A DNA stretch of 64,000 bases. It comes from Rotaria sordida. Taxonomy: Eukaryota > Rotifera > Eurotatoria > Philodinida > Philodinidae. Below are positions 62,901 to 64,000 of the stretch, in pieces. Position 1 is the first letter of the stretch. Each line of letters begins with the position of its first letter. The DNA is taken from positions 1 to 64,000 of the forward strand of contig CAJNOL010000673.1 of NCBI GenBank assembly GCA_905250125.1, given 5' to 3'. The position numbers and the translations under genes are program-made. Below the pieces are notes generated by a model. It was given only the letters and a program-made list of their open reading frames with translations. It had not been told where the DNA came from and ran no database searches.

Positions 62901-63300
62901 ATGAGATCAATATGGTAATTTTTAAAATGGAAGAATCAAAATAAAACATGCAATAAACTCGTTGTTATTGCATGACTTACACAAAAAAAAAAGAAGTTTT
63001 CTTCTTTTTTTTTTTCAACGAATTGATTATATTGTATTCTTTAATGTCAATAATGAGAAAAGGATCGATTCTATTTTTGTTGATGACATTTGCAAGGATT
63101 TTTTTTATTGGTAGAAACGACAAGTTATCTGATTGGTCACTTGGGAGAAAAGAAAAGAGTATATGTGAAAGAGAGAGAGGGAAGAGTGAAAGAAGAATAA
63201 TTAGAAAGATGAAGCAGATATGTGTCTTTTCCACCTACTATCAATGATGATTGAATAGTGAACGAGAAAATTTTTAAAAAAGAGAAAAAGAACTCTAATT
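59973..63300. other. Intergenic upstream of the mab-21-like gene
   Basis: AT-rich with a TA microsatellite at 60763-60786 and another TATATA region at 62265-62290. The last 300 bases, rich in GAGAGAG and AAAGAA, are probably the promoter and 5' UTR side of the gene starting at 63301. No RNA gene or coding region was recognised. Confidence 0.5.
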
Positions 63301-63525
63301 ATGCTGTGTCCATCAAATAATTTTGCTCTTCAACTTAATAAATATTTTGTTGAAAAAGTAATTCCAAGAAAAAATTCAATTTATAAAGCTGTAAGAGACG
63401 TATCAAAAGTTGTTACTGAAGTATTACGTGAAGTTGAAGCACAAGAACCAAGATTTATTTCATCACTTAATGAACTTAATGGACGTTTTGAAGGTTTTAC
63501 TGCTGTATCACATACAGAATTCGAG
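63301..63525 (+). CDS. MAB21L: mab-21-like protein, first coding exon (3'-partial)
   Basis: The ATG opens 75 codons ending at a clear donor (GAG/GTAAGA, phase 0). The sequence follows the N-terminus of MAB21L1/2: LNKYFVEK, the RK...AVRDVSKVV.EVLREVE helix, then the invariant EPRFISSLNE and a TEFEV junction. MAB21 proteins share a nucleotidyltransferase fold with cGAS but are developmental regulators without known catalytic activity. Vertebrate MAB21L1/2 coding regions are intronless, so the intron here is notable. The rest of the gene, including the active-site-like region, lies beyond the window. Confidence 0.9.
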
Positions 63526-63619
63526 GTAAGAAAATGAAATACTCATTATTTTATGTGAGAAAATAAAAACAAGTTATAAATTGAATTTTACATTTTTTTT
63601 TCTATTGTGCTTAATAACC

Positions 63620-63710
63620 ATATTGAAAACTGATGAGGGAACCTCTTCAGATATCAAATCGCTTTTAAATCGAGACAATGTTCATTTGATAAGTAATAAA
63701 AAAGTCTAGA
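63620..63710 (+). repeat. Dispersed-repeat copy in the mab-21-like intron
   Basis: The core ATCAAATCGCTTTTAAATCGA followed by ACAATGTTCAT matches the copy at 32602-32635. It sits about 95 bp inside an intron that continues past the window edge, so the full length is unknown. Confidence 0.55.
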
Positions 63711-64000
63711 ATGATTTGGTTTTATGGATGTTTATTTTTGAGATATCGAAATTTTGCTGGATTTTTCATCCTCTTCTGGTTTCATAGAAAATCAACTATC
63801 GACTTCAAACTCTGCACGAACAAAGTTCATAATAGGATTAGTTCATGGAGCGAGTTTTAGCTTTTCTATTCTGTAAATATATGAACAAAATTTGCTTTTA
63901 GACGTGAAAGAGTTTCGAAAATATTGAATATCTCAAGATACGAGATAAAAATTACAACTTGTCCAATGAATTAATCTCGTTGAGAACTTCGTTCCTGTAA

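Noticed and set aside
1..64000. CRISPR arrays, bacterial operons, rRNA genes or a complete LTR or LINE element
   Set aside because: I read both strands for these and saw none; the bacterial-type hydrolase is a single isolated gene.

Overview
The window is AT-rich (very roughly 28-30% GC by eye) eukaryotic nuclear DNA carrying small, intron-rich animal genes. Most introns are 45-80 bp with GT-AG ends. Homologues of animal-specific genes (MEOX homeobox, mab-21, CCDC33, FBXO7, TBC1D2) make it metazoan. A bacterial-type cell-wall hydrolase without introns, many decayed mobile elements, and a decayed member of a protein family I associate with Rotaria-like genomes point to a bdelloid rotifer. That assignment is an inference, not something read directly from a marker gene.

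Layout. 1-2373 (+): 3' end of an unidentified Ser/Asn-rich gene. 2374-8875: intergenic, with palindromes, a decayed Gly/Tyr-rich mini-ORF and an internally deleted piggyBac element with intact TTAA ends. 8876-15967 (-): a 25-exon TBC1D2-like RabGAP whose reading frame continues past the TBC domain into a JIP/ARHGEF10-type beta-propeller. 17682-19004 (+): possible NOL4-like gene. 19361-22748 (+): ENPP4/5-like ecto-phosphodiesterase. 24583-25577 (+): core-1 beta-1,3-galactosyltransferase-like enzyme. 28393-35725 (-): CCDC33-like C2/coiled-coil protein. 37186-39138 (-): transformer-2. 39420-41552 (+): FBXO7. 45331-46652 (-): hnRNP K. 50039-51053 (-): MEOX. 51529-51628: assembly gap. 55971-56387 (-): SleB-like cell-wall hydrolase. 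56638-57118 (-): MED10. 58770-59972 (+): broken F-box-like family member. 63301 onward (+): first coding exon of a mab-21-like gene that runs out of the window.

The genes are mostly unrelated housekeeping and developmental loci, so no operon or pathway cluster is apparent. tra2 and FBXO7 are divergent with only 281 bp between start codons. For the genes with complete models I joined exons by splice signals and phase; every complete multi-exon model sums to a multiple of three with no internal stop.

The main non-genic signal is a set of long imperfect inverted repeats (fold-backs). They sit in several of the unusually long introns (0.8-1.6 kb) and in intergenic DNA. Several share a dispersed family core around the sequence AATCGCTTTTAAG, found at least six times in the window. 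The two most interesting genic observations are the TBC1D2/propeller fusion and the horizontally acquired hydrolase.
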